64,000 nucleotides of DNA. Origin: Bacillaceae bacterium IKA-2 (lineage in GTDB: Bacteria > Bacillota > Bacilli > Bacillales > Anaerobacillaceae). This document shows, piece by piece, positions 62,829 to 64,000 of the stretch. The stretch lies in assembly GCA_031761875.1 (NCBI GenBank), contig CP134492.1, positions 1,426,001 to 1,490,000 on the forward strand. Direction: 5' to 3'. The notes under the pieces are model-generated. The model was given only the letters and a program-made list of their open reading frames with translations, did not search any database and was not told where the DNA came from. The first letter of the stretch is position 1, and every line of letters starts with the position of its first letter. The position numbers were made by a program, and so were the translations under genes.

Positions 62829-63662
62829 ATGCATGAACTTCCTTTAGTTATTTTTACGGTACTATCTCAAATTGCTGTTGGAGCACTGTTCACAATGTGG
62901 ATAGTTGACTTAAAAGGTGGAATTTTGAATGTTAAGTTAGGAAAAGGGTTAGCTATTTCGATTTTTGCTCTCGCTACAGTTGCGATTTTAGCGTCAATTT
63001 TTCACTTAGGTCATCCTTTACAAGCGTATAAAGCTTTACTGAACGTCCAAACGTCATGGTTATCTCGGGAGATATGGTTATTTTCACTCATGCTTCTGAC
63101 AATGATCGGTTATATTTTTACTTGGTCTGAAGGGAAGGAAAGTCAGCGTAGAATTGTTGGAGCATTTTCATCCTTGTTTGGACTAATTGCAGTCATGGCA
63201 TCAGCTATGATCTATGTCTTGCCAGCAATGCCAGCCTGGAATAACTTCTCACCAATCTTTTTCTTTGTAATGACCGGTGTATTACTTGGTCCTCTGTATG
63301 TCGGAGTAGTTCTTTACTTCTTCGACAAGGAGAGTTTAAACCTTTGGAAGGTTGCTCCTTTAATGGCACTTGTCTATGCCATGAGTTCTTTCTTCTATAT
63401 CACCGTGCTTTTTTCAGGGACAGGGACACTAGCGGCAACAGCAGATAACATCATTAATCATCCAATGTTTGTTTTTAGAGGATTACTCAGTTGGATTATT
63501 CCAGTAGTAGTGTTACTTCCATTTTTCTTTTTGAAAGTGAAGAAAAAACCAGCGATGATGCTTGTCGCTATCGTATTTATTCTTGCATTTGCAGGTGAGA
63601 TCATCGGAAGAGAAATCTTCTATAATACAATCGTAGAACTAGATATCAATCAGATTGATTGA
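62829..63662 (+). CDS. DmsC-type membrane anchor subunit
   Basis: A 277-residue integral membrane protein with eight predicted helices, matching the DmsC family. It has the N-terminal HELPLVIFTVLSQIAVGA, IFHLGHPLQAYKALLNVQTS and WLSREIWLF near 58-80, and GEIIGREIFYN at the C-terminus. It oxidises menaquinol and feeds the Fe-S subunit. GAGAGGTGA precedes the ATG. Degenerate repeat-like DNA (AAATGAATTTCTTTC) follows within 5 bases of its stop. Confidence 0.93.
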   Translation: MHELPLVIFTVLSQIAVGALFTMWIVDLKGGILNVKLGKGLAISIFALATVAILASIFHLGHPLQAYKALLNVQTSWLSREIWLFSLMLLTMIGYIFTWSEGKESQRRIVGAFSSLFGLIAVMASAMIYVLPAMPAWNNFSPIFFFVMTGVLLGPLYVGVVLYFFDKESLNLWKVAPLMALVYAMSSFFYITVLFSGTGTLAATADNIINHPMFVFRGLLSWIIPVVVLLPFFFLKVKKKPAMMLVAIVFILAFAGEIIGREIFYNTIVELDINQID

Positions 63663-63709
63663 TTAAATGAATTTCTTTCAAGTAAATAAAAAATAAGGGG
63701 GAGTTATGA

Positions 63710-64000
63710 ATGGCTAATTTATTAAAGATGATGGAAAAAGCAGCAGAGTCTTTTGAAAATCTTGCTATTTCTGACTCTCGTTGTTTGCAAATGATCTCAG
63801 CAAAGAGTAAATGCACGGTTTGCATTGATGCCTGTCCGACCAAAGGGATTGAAATTCAAAATGGAACTATCGCTATATCTAGCTGTACATCTTGCGGTAT
63901 CTGCGCGAAAGTTTGTCCAACAGAAACATTTATCTGGAAGCATCCAACCTATGAAAGTTTATATTCAAAACTTAAAAAAGCTAAATCTTCTAATGAAGCA
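63710..64000 (+). CDS. 4Fe-4S ferredoxin-type protein, truncated by the window end
   Basis: The first 97 codons are visible, with no stop before the edge. Cysteines 35/38/42 and 59/62/65/69 are arranged as two 4Fe-4S ferredoxin motifs (CTVCIDACP and CTSCGICAKVCP); C25 precedes them. GGGGGAG lies before the ATG, 47 bases after the anchor gene, so it belongs to the same operon. It could be an assembly factor (NapF-like) or an additional electron carrier; the missing part would decide. Confidence 0.85.
   Translation, partial: MANLLKMMEKAAESFENLAISDSRCLQMISAKSKCTVCIDACPTKGIEIQNGTIAISSCTSCGICAKVCPTETFIWKHPTYESLYSKLKKAKSSNEA

Overview
This is low-GC Gram-positive DNA, almost certainly from a Bacillaceae endospore former. 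The support is KapB, CarD/YdeB, YwbE, GltC, a LysM cell-wall hydrolase, strong GGAGG-type ribosome binding sites, TTG and GTG starts, and recognisable TnrA, CodY, Fur and Fnr-type sites. The anaerobic molybdoenzyme operon at the right end would suit a facultatively or strictly anaerobic, perhaps alkaliphilic, relative such as Anaerobacillus, but that placement is a guess. No rRNA, tRNA or CRISPR array was seen.

Layout. 0.3-2.3 kb: two permeases of a peptide/nickel-type ABC importer. 2.4-6.4 kb: topB, a possible haem membrane protein, a lipoprotein, and a nearly identical second copy of the last 176 bp of topB. 6.4-8.0 kb: an ArsP-type permease with a small CxxC thioredoxin-like protein, bracketed by two long perfect palindromes. 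8.2-15.9 kb: a YqcI/YcgG (GntA-like) haem-protein candidate, a YtzC-like protein, an ACT/UPF0210 pair behind a glycine riboswitch, a fosmidomycin-resistance-type exporter, a 5'-3' exonuclease and a nitronate monooxygenase. 16.0-20.9 kb: an MFS gene and its divergent LysR regulator, separated by an intact 2.6-kb IS21-family element with a 5-bp target duplication.

21-35 kb: mostly housekeeping genes (pssA, a GalT/HIT-like protein with a CodY box, a Fur-box DUF1450 protein, a heterodimeric ABC exporter, precorrin-2 dehydrogenase, a LysM-CAP protein). 35.8-43 kb: a nitrogen cluster. gdhA and gltC are divergent around a TnrA-like site. A second TnrA-like site sits about 49 bp before the predicted transcription start of amtB, which leads an operon with a GlnD-like DUF294 nucleotidyltransferase and a DnaQ-type exonuclease. 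43-56.7 kb: acyl-CoA dehydrogenase, DEAD-box helicase, HemD-like protein, ywbE, amine oxidase, nitroreductase, M20 amidohydrolase, a glycerol-1-phosphate-dehydrogenase-like plus HAD phosphatase pair, kapB and ilvE. 56.8-64 kb: a YoaE-like molybdopterin oxidoreductase, then an operon for a lipoprotein, TorD chaperone, Tat-exported molybdoenzyme, four-cluster Fe-S subunit, DmsC-type anchor and a ferredoxin cut by the window edge.

The intergenic DNA is rich in short dispersed repeats. One family has GAATGAATTTCATTC ends and MITE-like terminal inverted repeats, and most copies lie within a few bases of a stop codon. A second family also abuts stop codons, and one of its copies is interrupted by a small inverted-repeat insertion. 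Several spacers hold decayed gene ends, the clearest being the C-terminus of a zinc alcohol dehydrogenase.
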